Positions 11,468-22,557 of a DNA stretch of 64,000 bases are shown piece by piece (positions within the stretch are counted from its first letter, which is position 1; every line of letters begins with the position of its first letter). This stretch comes from Haematobia irritans (Eukaryota > Arthropoda > Insecta > Diptera > Muscidae): assembly GCF_050003625.1 (NCBI RefSeq), contig NC_134399.1, positions 226,118,783 to 226,182,782 on the forward strand. The letters run 5' to 3'. A program made the position numbers and the translations under genes. Under the pieces are notes generated by a model that was not told the origin of the DNA, did not search any database, and worked only from the letters and a program-made list of their open reading frames with translations.

Positions 11468-12401
11468 AAGGGTGATTCTTTTGAGGTTAGGATTTTCATG
11501 CATTAGTATTTGACAGATCACGTGGGATTTCAGACATGGTGTCAAAGAGAAAGATGCTCAGTATGCTTTGACATTTCATCATGAATAGACTTACTAACGA
11601 GCCACAACGTCGAATTTTCAGTGAATGGGCCCTAGAAAAGTTGGCAGAAAATCCGCTTTTTTATCGACAAATTTTGTTCAGCGATGAGGCTCATTTCTGG
11701 TTGAATGGCTACGTAAATAAGCAAAATTGCCGCATTTGGAGTGAAGAGCAACCAGAAGCCGTTCAAGAACTGCCCATGCATCCCGAAAAATGCACTGTTT
11801 GGTGTGGTTTGTACGCTGGTGGAATCATTGGACCGTATTTTTTCAAAGATGCTGTTGGACGCAACGTTACGGTGAATGGCGATCGCTATCGTTCGATGCT
11901 AACAAACTTTTTGTTGCCAAAAATGGAAGAACTGAACTTGGTTGACATGTGGTTTCAACAAGATGGCGCTACATGCCACACAGCTCGCGATTCTATGACC
12001 ATTTTGAGGGAAAACTTCGGAGAACAATTCATCTCAAGAAATGGACCGGTAAGTTGGCCACCAAGATCATGCGATTTGACGCCTTTAGACTATTTTTTGT
12101 GGGGCTACGTCAAGTCTAAAGTCTACAGAAATAAGCCAGCAACTATTCCAGCTTTGGAAGACAACATTTCCGAAGAAATTCGGGCTATTCCGGCCGAAAT
12201 GCTCGAAAAAGTTGCCCAAAATTGGACTTTCCGAATGGACCACCTAAGACGCAGCCGCGGTCAACATTTAAATGAAATTATCTTCAAAAAGTAAATGTCA
12301 TGGACCAATCTAACGTTTCAAATAAAGAACCGATGAGATTTTGCAAATTTTATGCGTTTTTTTTAAAAAAAAAGTTATCAAGCTCTTAACAAATCACCCT
12401 T
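11468..12401 (+). mobile_element. Rosa-like mariner element (DD41D), internally deleted
   Basis: Termini AAGGGTGATTcTTT and (other strand) AAGGGTGATTTGTT are flanked by TA duplications at 11466-11467 and 12402-12403. The element is 934 bp, shorter than full rosa-type elements at roughly 1.4 kb from family knowledge. Its transposase frame is listed separately. It lies inside the HTH coding region of the pogo-like element. Confidence 0.85.
11581..12294 (+). CDS. Rosa-type mariner transposase, N-terminal DNA-binding region deleted (237 codons)
   Basis: This DDD transposase of the Tc1/mariner superfamily cuts and pastes its element at TA sites. ILFSDEAHF holds the first Asp, WFQQDGATCHT the second, and CDLTPLDYFLWG the third. 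Counting from the second Asp to the Asp of PLDY gives 41 intervening residues, hence DD41D (rosa group). The C-terminus ends LNEIIFKK with a normal stop. The ATG is followed by only seven N-terminal codons (MNRLTNE) before PQRRIFSEWALEKL from the start of the catalytic region, so about 100 or more residues of helix-turn-helix domain are missing, joined in frame. It probably cannot bind its ends. Confidence 0.85.
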   Translation: MNRLTNEPQRRIFSEWALEKLAENPLFYRQILFSDEAHFWLNGYVNKQNCRIWSEEQPEAVQELPMHPEKCTVWCGLYAGGIIGPYFFKDAVGRNVTVNGDRYRSMLTNFLLPKMEELNLVDMWFQQDGATCHTARDSMTILRENFGEQFISRNGPVSWPPRSCDLTPLDYFLWGYVKSKVYRNKPATIPALEDNISEEIRAIPAEMLEKVAQNWTFRMDHLRRSRGQHLNEIIFKK

Positions 12402-12459
12402 TATTTAGATTCCATTAAAATGTTTGAAAACACATATTCAATGGCCGGGTAACTGGTAA

Positions 12460-13130
12460 AGTTAGGTTAGATAGAGTGGCGCAGCTTCGCTACGAGAAAT
12501 GGATCTACAACAGAGCCGGTACAGGACTACTCCCTGGTGTGAATAGACCAGTCCCAGTTCTGGCCGAAACGTATGGAAGGGACCGGTCACTTCAACACGG
12601 GTTTGTCATTAACGGGGATAAATTTACACTGCATGCCACGGATTGGACTCATTCCAAACTACATGACCTGGGAGAACTTAGTAGGACTAGACAGGTCCTC
12701 ATGAACCAATATTTCTTAGGATTGCCAGTTGGAGAAGCGGTGAATTTTTCTCTTAATAATGAGTGCTACCTGATTCTATATTTAGCTCAATAACAAGGAA
12801 CCTCCGTCTTATAGCTGAAGAGAAACTATAAAATACACAGGAATGTCAACATCATTAGTGAGAGGGATAAACTACCGCTGAACAAATTTTTTGGTGCTCG
12901 GTCGAAACGGTTGAGCGTACATCTATGCCGACAGGATCAGCAGAGTAATGGTGTATGTAGGACGTTTTAGGAAGATGTTACTATGAACACTACCTATGCC
13001 TGGCCCATCTTGAAACCGGAGACTGGAAACAAATTAGGCAATTCGTCTAAAAAATTAAGAGCACACAAATTATGACATGGGTGTATATAGACCCCCATAC
13101 GACAGCGAATCTTTCAATCTAACCTAACCT
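12460..13130 (-). repeat. Insertion containing a degenerate SINE copy
   Basis: It is bounded by gttaggttag on the left and aacctaacctag on the right. Bases about 12735-12960 align by eye with the SINE at 40376-40696 (ggtgaatttttctcttaata, gagtgctacctgatt, cttatagctga, tttttggtgctcggtcgaaa). The first 270 bp are of unknown origin and relatively GC-rich. The 105-codon frame across it is not recognised and I do not call it a gene. Confidence 0.5.
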
Positions 13131-13959
13131 AGATATATCAAGTTCATCAGGATTATTTAAAGTATTATTTTTTAAGTGTCTCTGTGCTTGAATTTTTTCA
13201 AATGATATGAATTTGTACTCATCTGGTAAAAAAAACTACGATTTTCAATAAAAGTTAATATTTAATATTTCCGTTCGATTTAACGAATTTTTCTAAATAA
13301 CGAAAGGGCCTGACAATATATCGTTCGTTAAACCGAGCTTCGACTGTATATAAATTCGAGCATTTAAAAAGATTAATTATCAATTTCCATATATAACTAC
13401 CTTGTCAAGAACGATCGTCAACTGGCCAGATGACAACGTGGGACAGCAATGGTAAGTCACAGCCAGCGATGCCAATTTAGCTTTTTTCCCGCTAGATTTG
13501 GCTTTTTTTGAAGACGTTTAGCGGGAAAAAAATGCATTTAGCTTTTAGCTTTTTTTCTGGCTTTTTTCATGACCCTTTTAGCTATTTTTGGCTTTTTGTA
13601 TTTTCGACATGTTCCTATTGAAATATGGATAAAACTTCGTTTTTATCTAAGTCTTGCTGCCAGAATAAGGTTTTCCACATATTTCAAAGCTCAATTGAAG
13701 CCTTAATAATTATTCCAGCCATTATGCGGGCATTTTTGCAGCAAATACACCTTATTGTAAAGTTTTTTCCTCTTATTCATAAAAATTATCGTAAACTTTA
13801 AATCTACTATTACCATACAAATTCCTTATATAAACTGTCAGTAAATTATTAGGAATAATAGCATTTGACCTTTTTGTCCTTTTTATGTTATTATAATATT
13901 CTAAAGTTATTATGATATTACTAAATTAAAATAGTAGATGTGAATTCCTTTGTATGTTA

Positions 13960-14450
13960 CACTGAAAAAATATTGTCGTGAGGCCAAAGATTTCATGTCA
14001 TTAAAGTACGAACGCGAATTTTGGTTATAATAGCATTTGTGAATTTCTCTTATATAAACTGTTTTCCTTGTCCAAAAGCCGATAAAATCGTTTTGTCCTT
14101 ATAGTCAAGTGATTCAACTTAAAAATGGGTATCTTTTCATGAAGGAAGGCTAGGGTAAATTCTAAAAAATTCTTAAAATTAATTAAATAGTCTTTAAATT
14201 TGTGGAGTTTTTGTATCTTGACCACAAACCAAAATAGCGTTCAAAAATAGAAGAGGTTTTTCAACATTTTATTTTAAAAACGTATACACAGAATAATTTA
14301 TACTTAAAGTCGAGTCTGAATTTGGAAATTTAAGTTGTCGTTAGTACGTTTTTAAAGCACTGTGATAGCTCATGAAGAACCGAATAAATTCAAATTTGAC
14401 TCGGAATCAATACCAAAATCATTAGTGTACAAAATCTTTGGAACCGAACA
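13960..14450 (+). mobile_element. CACTGAAAAAA MITE, truncated right end, nested in hAT element
   Basis: It starts CACTGAAAAAATATTGTCG after TA, then gaggccaaagatttcatgtc as in the other copies. Near 14400-14450 it still shows gaatcaataccaaaat and aaaatctttggaacc, which normally lie near the right end, but no terminal repeat. Confidence 0.75.
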
Positions 14451-14547
14451 TAGAAATAATTAAGGAAATAAAGTTTTGAATTTGGTATTATTTTTTTCAA
14501 CACCAAAAAAATGCAATAAAAAAATTCGTTGTGACAATAGGTTTGTA

Positions 14548-15208
14548 CACTGAAAAAAAGCATACTCGGTTCCAAAGATTTTGTCTTTACTTTAAAAAAT
14601 TTGGTATTGATTCCGAGCCAAAGAAGCGGAGAATACAAGTAAGGATACTTTTAAGACACAATTCTCTTTTAAATTTAGGTTTTGTGTACTTGCTTCTAGG
14701 AAGCAAATTTTAATTTTTCGCTTTCTCAGCTTTTTTTCTTCATATGTCCTTTTCTTCAAAGTCCTTTAAAAACGAGTTAACGGCAACTTTATTTTCCAAA
14801 TGAGGACTCGACTTCCAGTAGAAATTATACTATGTTTGAAGTAAAAAACTTCTTTAAAATAAAGTTTTGAAAAACATGTCCTATATTTGAACAATTTTTT
14901 GCTTTGTAGTCAAGATGCAAAAAGACAACAAATTTAAAGACAATTTCATTAAATTTAAAGAATTTTTCTGAATTATTAAAGTCAAGTTGACCTTAGCCTA
15001 TAAATTTTTTCTTTCATGTTAAGATACCCATTTTTAAGTCAAATCACTTAATTATAAGGACAATACGACTTCATCGAAAAGTTTATCGACTTGTGGACAA
15101 GGAAAATAACTTTATTTTAGATAAATGCGTCTTCTATGCTAAGCAAAATTTGTATTCGTATTTTAAAGACATGAAATCTTTGACCTCACGACAATATTTT
15201 TTTCAGTG
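14548..15208 (-). mobile_element. CACTGAAAAAA MITE (661 bp), inverted copy
   Basis: Both termini read CACTGAAAAAAA inward and TA flanks both ends (14546-14547, 15209-15210). Its orientation is opposite to the copy at 13960 and the two are separated by about 100 bp, so they can form a long imperfect hairpin. Confidence 0.85.
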
Positions 15209-15685
15209 TATGGGAAATTTTCGAATAAAAGTTATTCAGTATAAACTTGCAAGACAGTTAGATTGGGTTTTATTCTCTTGCAGTTCTATGTGCAGTTCTA
15301 TGTGACATTGGACTTGTTGATGATTAACCAGCTCATAATTGCAAGTTTACCGGGAAAAAGTTTTTACTGGGAAATATAACTGAAAGAATTCCAGTAAAAA
15401 TTTGTGATAGTAATCAAAATGTATCGAGTACGCAAACAGAGCTAATATGACTTAGATTTTCTTACAGTCTGACAGAAATGGAAATAAAATGAATACAATT
15501 AAAATAATATGCATTTTAAGTGAAATAACGCCTTTAAGTTTGTTAAATTTCAATCAAAAATGTGACTTTTGATACAAAAAAATTTAGCTTTTTTCTAGCT
15601 ATTTTTTTTTTTAATTTTTAGCTTTTTTTGGCTAGTTTTTTGGACAAATCTAGCGGTTTTTGGTGAAACAATTCTGGCAACGCTG

Positions 15686-16370
15686 GTCACAGCACTTTTT
15701 CGTATTAAATAAATCATTTTTTTATGCTCGATAGGACAAATGAAACACGTACATTTTATAACGTAATTTTTCCTTTTTTTCTGCATATTATTTTTATAAT
15801 TATTATTAATTTAGTTAATCATAATACCAAACATATCATAGAATTTTTCGGTAATAATTCATATCCATTTCGTTACATTTTCCATATTACACAATTATTG
15901 TTCTATCAAAATCATTTTTTTATATTATTTAATCTCATTCCATTTTATGTCCTTTGAATTCTGAAATACATTATAATGTTTTCGTAAATGTATTTTTTTA
16001 TTCACGAAAGGTTCAGTACTCTCGCTAAAGGACACTCTCGAGGTCAGTAGGTATTAAATGCTTTTCTGAACGGTCGAGTGGGTATCATATATATTATGTG
16101 ACCAATTAACATCTAGGGTCACACCATCCTAATAACGTCGTTCTACTTCTATGTATCTATCCGTCTATTTATCTATCTAATCTTTTCTTTTTTTTTTTAT
16201 CTTAATATTATTATTTTTTTTGTCAAGAGCTACCTAAAAATTTTCTTTATGTATTCGCATCGACTCCTATATCCGTTGGAAAAGAACGCCCCCACGACTG
16301 AGCAAAGCTGGGGCCAGTAGGTAGCCAACTCCAAGGGAAATAGGGCCATGGTATGGTAGATCGTTACACC
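15686..16370. other. Intronic AT-rich stretch without recognised content
   Basis: I see no coding or element structure apart from the hAT target duplication at the left and a short run of tctatctatctaatc near 16160. Confidence 0.6.
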
Positions 16371-16579
16371 GGCCGAACTTACTGCTGTATATACTTGTTT
16401 CAAAATTTTATTTCTATAAGAAAAAATTGTCAAATTTTATTTCTTTAGCTAATTTTCTCAATTTTTTTTCTTACTGATGCTCACTGATACTCACTGCTAT
16501 AAAAAATGTATTCAAAATTTTATTACTATAGAAATATTTTTTTCTATATAAAATTTACTTAGAGGGGATAGTGCACCTC
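16371..16579 (+). repeat. Helentron 3' end fragment plus short 29-bp satellite tract
   Basis: Bases 16371-16402 (ggccgaacttactgctgtat, then atacttgttt) are the 3' end of the same Helentron family. They run directly into degenerate 29-bp satellite units (aaaattttatttctata), which in turn abut the 5' end of copy C. Confidence 0.65.
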
Positions 16580-17854
16580 TTTTTATACCCACCACCATAG
16601 AATGGTGGCGGGGGTATAATAAGTTTGTCATTCCGTTTGTAACACATCGAAATATCGATTTCCGACTATATAAAGTATATATATTCTTGATCAGGGAGAA
16701 ATTCTAAGACGATATAACGATGTCCGTCTGTCCGTCTGTCTGTCTGTTGTAATCACGCTACAGTCTTCAATAATGAAGCAATCGTGCTGAAATTTTGCAC
16801 AAGCTCGTCTTTTGTCTGCAGGCAGGTCAAGTTCGAAGATGGGCTATATCGGTCCAGGTTTTGATATAGTCCCCATATAAACCGACCTCCCGATTTGGGG
16901 TCTTGGGCTTATAGAAATCGTAGTTTTTATCCAATTTGCCTGAAATTTGAAATCTAGAGGTATTTTATGATCATAAACAGGTTTGCCAAAAATGGTGAGT
17001 ATCGGTCCATGTTTTGGTATAGGCCCCATATAGACCGATCTCCCGATTTTACTTCTTGGGCTTATAGAAAACGCGGTTTTTATTTAATTTACCTGAAATT
17101 GGAAATCTAGAGGTATTGTAGTACCACAAATACGTGTGCCAAAAATTGTGAGTATCGGTCCATATTTTGGTATAGCCCCCATATAGACCGATCTCCCGAT
17201 TTTACTTCTTGGGCTTATAGAAACCGCAGTTTTTATTCAATTTGCTTGAAATTGGAAATCTAGAGGTACTGTAGGACTACAAATACGTGTGCCAAAAATT
17301 GTGAGTATCGGTCCCCATATAAAACGACCTCCCGATTTGGGGTCTTCGGCTTATAGAAACCGTAGTTTTTATCCAATTTGTCTGAAATTGGATATCTAGA
17401 GGTATTTTAGGACCGTAGAGAGGTGTGCCGAAAATGGTGAGTATCGGTACATATTTTGGTATAGCCCCCATATTGACCGATTTCCCGATTTTACTTCTTG
17501 GGCTTCTAGAATCCGAAGTTTTTATCCTATTTGCCTGAAATTGGAAATCTACACCCTCAAAAAAAATCGCTTCTTTAACATATGTTCCAAACATATTTTG
17601 CAGGAAGCACATATATTATTGGATACTGCCGAAATATTAATATGTTTGTTTTCTGTGAACATATTATATGTTTGGAAGCATTTTGAGCCCAAAAATATTA
17701 TATGCTTGGAAGAATTTTCCCCAAAGAAGATTGTGCTCATTCCCTCACATAATTTTCACTTCCACGAAATTTTTAGTTCTTGGCACCTTTTTCTGTAATA
17801 CAAATAATGTTGAAGAAATTATTCAATTTTATAAATTTTTTTTAATTTTACCTT

Positions 17855-17935
17855 TCGCCTGGGCGGAGAATCGAGCCGAGGCCCATACAGTTTGTAAGCC
17901 AACACACTATCCACTGGGCTACGTTGTACTTATAG
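17855..17935 (-). repeat. tRNA-like module (SINE-head-like)
   Basis: On the minus strand tagcccagtggatagtgtg resembles a pol III A box region and ggctcgattctcc a B box, with spacing typical of a tRNA. Stems are incomplete, so this is tRNA-derived rather than a functional tRNA gene. Confidence 0.5.
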
Positions 17936-18039
17936 TCACCAGTAGACAATTATCGTTACAAGTTACATTTATATAGCATACTTTGCAGCGCCCCCGAGCC
18001 CATGCAAACATAACATTATTTAAAAGAAACATACATTTG

Positions 18040-18118
18040 TTGGCCACGTGGAGCAGTGCTTAGCATGTCTGCCTTGCATGCAAAGGGTCGTGGGTTCAAT
18101 TCCTGCTCCGACCGAACC
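18040..18118 (+). repeat. tRNA-like module (SINE-head-like)
   Basis: gtgcttagcatgtctgcc (A-box-like) and ggtcgtgggttcaattcc (B-box-like) match the head of the SINE at 43506. The anticodon arm cannot be drawn as in a real tRNA. Confidence 0.55.
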
Positions 18119-19756
18119 ATTTTTTTTTTTGCAATTTAGACATTTATACTATATTAAATTTTTATAATGAAATTTCGAAATGTGGGTTATTAAAAATTTA
18201 CAGTCAGAAACAGTGCTTGATATAAACGAAATGGACTGAGCTTTTGGATAAAATATTATTATTTTTTTTTTTTGCAAAAATAACAATTTTATAACAAAAA
18301 ACTGTTTTTGGTATAAAAGTTTGAAATTTTGGAAGAAAATCAAAAACTCTAACAAAAGAAGAGTATAAACATACATAAATAATTTTATAATGTACACATA
18401 AATTTATTTAGGCGTGAACCGTTTTTTACTAGCATTTAACACCATTTTAAATGCCTTTAAAACTTATCGTGTTTTGTACTTAATTTCATTTTTACCTTTA
18501 AGGCCGTTAAAAAATGAGTGTCCATAATGCCAAAATGACAAACAAAACACTTGTCCCCACATACATAAAATTCTCCTCTCAAGGCGAAAACACATGCTGT
18601 TTTTTTCAAATCTCTATGCTCTTGGTTCCGAATGTCTATTCTCTTTACTCCGAATACTCATTCTAATATTCAAATTAAATAATATTTAGACTTAAACATA
18701 TAAAATTTTTGGCCTTATCATAAAGTAGTTTTATGAAAGAACATACAACCGTTTCACAGAAATTGTAAACATATATATGTTTGCTCGAAATTTGTAAATT
18801 TATATATGTTTACCTTCACACATATTATTTTATGAAACATTCATACCCCAAACATAATATATTTTAACATATTAACATATGTGTCCCAAACATTTAGTGT
18901 TAGTTTAGGAACATTACATGTTGGCACTTAAATATATTGTGTTTAAAAATTGTGCCCGAAACACATTTTGTTTATATCGGAACATATGAAAAACATATTT
19001 TTCTAACAGTGTAGAGGTATTTTCGGGTCATAAAGAGGTGTGCCGAAAACGGTGAGTATCGGTCCATATTTTAGTATAGCCCCCATAAGAACGACCTCCC
19101 GATTTAACTCCTTGGGTTTCTAGAAATTGAAACTCAATGTAAAATTGAAACTCAATGTAAAATTTCCAGATTTTACTTCTACAGATGTAAGATTTCAAAT
19201 CAAGACGTTATTTTATAATTTTCTTGCACACTTACAAGAGATGTTAATGATTCCTCTAAAACTCGAACAAAAATGGTTCTTATAAATCCAGAATCTGATA
19301 TAGTCCTCATAGGTGAAATCTTTAAATTTATCTTCGGGAAGTGTCCTCAAGTCCTCAAGCGCTCCTGAAATTTCAAAGGAAACCCTAATATTTGCTTCAT
19401 TGTGGTGGGTATTTAAGATTCGGCCCGACCGAACTTAGTGCTGTATATACTTGTTTTCAAATCCTAATGGAGTGGCCACGACTGACATGGAATTTGCTTT
19501 GTTCAAAATTTGTTATCGAGCATCCTCAACACCACACGGAATAGAACGGTTTAAGTGAATAATTCAATAAATCTTTTTTTTTACCAAATTTAGCCTTATT
19601 AATAGAATTATAAACGCCTTTTAGTCTATTCATTGATTGTACGTAACACGGACGAAGTTCTGATGGATTTATAATTTCATTAAATTTGCTTTTAACTTTT
19701 CAAGGTTTCTTTTTTCTGTCAATGACAATCAGTGATATTTGCCAGGTTTATGTATA

Positions 19757-19926
19757 CACTGAAAGAAGTGTTTTCTTTTCCGTGGAACGCATTTTTGGAT
19801 AAGCGATTTTCTCCAAAAATCAAGAAAAAAAAGATAATCGTTTGAATCATTTGTCATAAATTCGTTTCGAGTTTAATTGCTCTCACAAAATTTCGTTCCG
19901 GAGGAAAGTCATTTTTTCTTTGGGTG
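19757..19926. mobile_element. TA MITE next to exon 3 splice donor (170 bp)
   Basis: The left end is CACTGAAAGAAGTGTTTTC; the right end read inward is CACCCAAAGAAAAAATGAC. TA flanks both (19755-19756, 19927-19928). It is the same family as 5745-5945, with ttcctccggaac inside. It ends 22 bp from exon 3. Confidence 0.85.
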
Positions 19927-19948
19927 TAGTTATGTATCAAATACTTAC

Positions 19949-20161
19949 AATATCGTCATAGGCATCTTTAACAGCGGTCAATGTTAAGACGCCAATTAGT
20001 GGAATGGCTGTAGTAACTGGTGTTAGTGATGATATTGCCGGAATAAGTTGTAGCACCAAAAGACAAAGAAAATAAAAATTTGCTAAACGTTGAAACTGTT
20101 CCAGGAGATTGAAGGGTAAAAAGGTCATCATCGAATACTTTGATGTTTTGATGTAGTTGTC
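19949..20161 (-). CDS. Atp8B: ATP8B-like flippase exon 3 (M1-M2, residues 388-458)
   Basis: This exon has 71 codons, phase 0 on both sides, acceptor ttttgcag and donor GTAAGT. It opens with [20 protein letters not shown] and continues with [11 protein letters not shown] leading into membrane segment M1 (about residues 415-431). M2 (about 436-452) follows, and the exon ends with AVKDAYDDI, the P4 motif at the start of the actuator domain. NLLEQF instead of FLYSQF separates ATP8B from ATP8A proteins. A MITE ends only about 22 bp beyond the donor. Confidence 0.95.
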
Positions 20162-20419
20162 CTGCAAAAGAAATTAAGATTTTGTAGTCAATTAAATTAT
20201 TATTAAATTTTAGTTTTATATATATTATTTACAATATATGAATGCTAAAATTTTTGTACTATAGATGCAATAAAAATAATCGAATATTATCGACATTCCT
20301 TTTCAAAAAATCTTTTTTGGATATAAAATTTTGTTTGATTTCAACAATATAAATTTGTTTAAACCTAGGTTAAATATAAATGAGATAAATTTGATATTGA
20401 TTATAATATAGCGATTCGA

Positions 20420-20862
20420 CTCAAAAAGTGGTATCTTAAAATGAAAGACAATCTTGTTTAACTAAGGTCAAAGTGACTTTAATAATTTTGATAAAAATTT
20501 CAAAATTAATGAAACAGTCTTTAAATTTGTTGACTTTTTGTATCTTAACTACAAAACAAACAGCGTTCAAAAAAATAGGACATGCTTTTTAACACTTTAA
20601 TTCAAAGAAATTTTTTACTTAAAACATAGACTAATTTCTACTTGAAGTCGAGTATGAATTTGGAAATCTAAGTTGTCATTAATTCGTTTTTAAAGAAGAA
20701 AAAATCTGAAAAAACCAAGTAAGCAAAACTCAAATTTAAAAGAGAATTGTGTCCTAAAGGCAGCCGTACTTCAATTCTCCGCTTCTTTGGCTCGGAATCA
20801 ATACGAAAATAATTACTGTAAAGACAAAACCTTTAGAACCGGGCTTGCTTATTTTTTCAGTG
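20420..20862 (+). mobile_element. CACTGAAAAAA MITE, left-truncated
   Basis: It shares aaaatgaaagacaatcttg, ctaaggtcaa and ttgacttttttgtatcttga type segments with the other copies and ends tttttcagtg before TA at 20863-20864. The left terminus is missing. Confidence 0.65.
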
Positions 20863-22194
20863 TAGGTGTATGGATGGAATGTCATTCTAACCTACTTGAG
20901 TACTTGCTATTTTGGTTCATGGCTTCCCATTTTCATATACAAATTTCAAAAACAAAGTTTGATAGTTGAGTGTAAAGTTTGATAGTTTGAGTGTAAAGAC
21001 AAAATCTTTCGGACCTGATCAACCTTTTTTCTATGTAGTTTATAATTCTTTCTATGCAAGTACAAATCATCCCTGATTTCGAAATTCAATTGAAGTAATT
21101 CAGTTTTACTTCAATTACTTTCAATGTACACTCAGTGATTCCATCCCCTTGGGTTAAATTAAATGGCACCACTTATTGCGATATCATTCACAGTCAATGC
21201 ATTTGTGGCTCAAGTTGAAATGCATCAAACACTCTCGGGCCCCATTGTTGTTCGGACGGTTGAATTTCACACGATTCCATTAACTTAATTTGCAGTGTCA
21301 TACGCTTGCTTGAATGCATGCATTCCCGGACTTTTTCGCTATTATATGTATGTATATGTGGTATATGCCTGCTTGCTGCTAACCCATTGACCCAATTAGC
21401 CGCCAATTGCTTTTAAATGGAGGTATCGAGGCGCATCGACATACCTGATGCCATGATATTGTAACTTATCCTAATAGGCAGTGTGAGATATGAGATAAAA
21501 TGAATAAATGAAATTTTCTTGATATCGGAAATGGGTGTTGGCGTTGACGTTATATTCGCATACCAAAATATTATGAAGGAAAGAAAGGCAACTGTTTTAG
21601 AATTACAATTTCGTTATTATTACATATTTACTAATTATTACATTTATTTTTATTTAATACTCTGCATGCTATGCATGTGCAAAATCAAGCCTATTTTCAT
21701 TTAAAAAAAATTAAAAAATTGCACAAAATGAATTGCACAATTAAATGGATTTTATAAGAATATTGTATAAAAATTATGAAGTCGCGTTTTTTTCTAATTA
21801 AATCTAAATAAACCCAATAATCATTTTTCTATATTTCATCGATAATCATTCCCTCAAATTAACAGTTAATGGGAGAACCCGGTTTACCCACTACAGATTT
21901 TTTTGCATACTCCCTGGCGTAATAATTGTCCTCTTGATAAATATATGGCATGAATAGGAAAAATATCTCAAATTTATAGTATTTGATGCATTAGTTCGAT
22001 CGCATTCGTAATTTTAAGGAATTCCGTAATCCAAATTTACAAGAAATATTACACTAAAAAAGGAAATAATTAAAAAGTAGCATAACATGGTCAAAAGGTG
22101 GCCCAAAAGTGTCATCATTTAAAAGAATGGTAAATTTGCCAAACTTTAAAATATCGCCAAAGTTAGAAAAATGTAAAACTACAACTGTTATTTT

Positions 22195-22556
22195 TTGTGC
22201 TTGGCATTTTCTCCAGCGGTAGAAACCATACTTGGAACGGGCAGGCAGGATTCTGGAAGATCGTGCACGGACCATAGACACACAGTTTAGAATTATTATA
22301 GAGCAGTCCATTGAATAACATACAACTGCAATGCGTACATCCTATTTGTCGACTTTGAGAGCGTTTTCGACACTGTATCCCGACCAGCATTGAGGGATGA
22401 TCTAAGTATCAATGGAATACCGTCGACAATACTGAACTTAGTACGGGAACTATATAGAGGTGCAAAATGCAAAGTAGAGGAATGTGAAGAATTCGAGACA
22501 GAAGCAGGCCTCAAACAAGGTTGCGTCCTATCACCCACCTTATTTCTCCAACACCT
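22195..22556 (+). pseudogene. Non-LTR retrotransposon reverse transcriptase fragment
   Basis: From 22336 the plus strand translates YILFVDFESVFDTVSRPAL, which is RT motif A (F.DF...FD). It continues through NLVRELYRGAKCKV to GLKQGCVLSPTLF (motif B). Upstream, SGRSCTDHRHTVRIIIEQSIE belongs to the same region but in a frame broken by a stop. The YxDD motif is absent because a MITE starts at 22558. The fragment is dead. The clade cannot be decided from this piece. Confidence 0.85.
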
Positions 22557-22557
22557 A

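Larger units (their letters stand above)
11231..13346 (+). pseudogene. Pogo/Tigger-like element with CENP-B-type HTH remnant, interrupted
   Basis: Inverted terminal repeats CAGTCGAAGCTCtGTTTAAC (left) and CAGTCGAAGCTCgGTTTAAC (right, other strand) are flanked by TA at 11229-11230 and 13347-13348. Bases 11404-11465 translate to LDDCENGLSP, a stop, and EMSTKYGIPK. This resembles the N-terminal helix-turn-helix of pogo/Tigger transposases. The codons resume after the rosa insertion at 12404 with ST-IK. The remainder of the transposase is lost. Two later insertions (rosa at 11468-12401 and a SINE-containing piece near 12460-13130) sit inside. Confidence 0.75.
13464..15685. mobile_element. hAT-family nonautonomous element (2.2 kb) with two nested MITEs
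   Basis: The ends CAGCGATGCCA (left) and CAGCGTTGCCA (right, other strand) are flanked by a perfect 8-bp duplication GTCACAGC (13456-13463 and 15686-15693). An 8-bp duplication and CAGnGnTGCCA ends are characteristic of hAT elements. Inside the ends both sides carry CCGCTAGATTTG. No transposase is visible. Two members of the CACTGAAAAAA MITE family lie inside in opposite orientations. Confidence 0.85.
17552..19011. mobile_element. TA MITE with two tRNA-like modules (1.46 kb)
   Basis: TA flanks both ends (17550-17551, 19012-19013). The termini read CACCCTCAAAAAAAAT and (other strand) CACTGTTAGAAAAATA. Inner sequences share acatatg/acatatt motifs at both ends (for example catatgttccaaacatattt and ggaacatatgaaaaacatat). 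The middle contains tRNA-like sequences at about 17855-17935 (minus) and 18040-18118 (plus). No transposase is seen. Confidence 0.7.
16580..19455 (+). mobile_element. DINE-1/mini-me-like Helentron copy C, interrupted
   Basis: It has the same 5' end as copy B (tatacccaccaccatagaat), the tataaagtatatatattctt core, a (GTCY)n tract at 16721-16748 and 153-bp units. It resumes after an insertion (17552-19011) and ends with ggtgggtatttaagattcgg, a hairpin with one mismatch, and tgtatatacttgttt. The interruption splits the phrase aaatcta-gaggtatttt exactly at TA. Confidence 0.75.

Noticed and set aside
12476..12793. 105-codon plus-strand frame
   Set aside because: Its second half is a degenerate SINE body, so the frame crosses a repeat boundary and is accidental.
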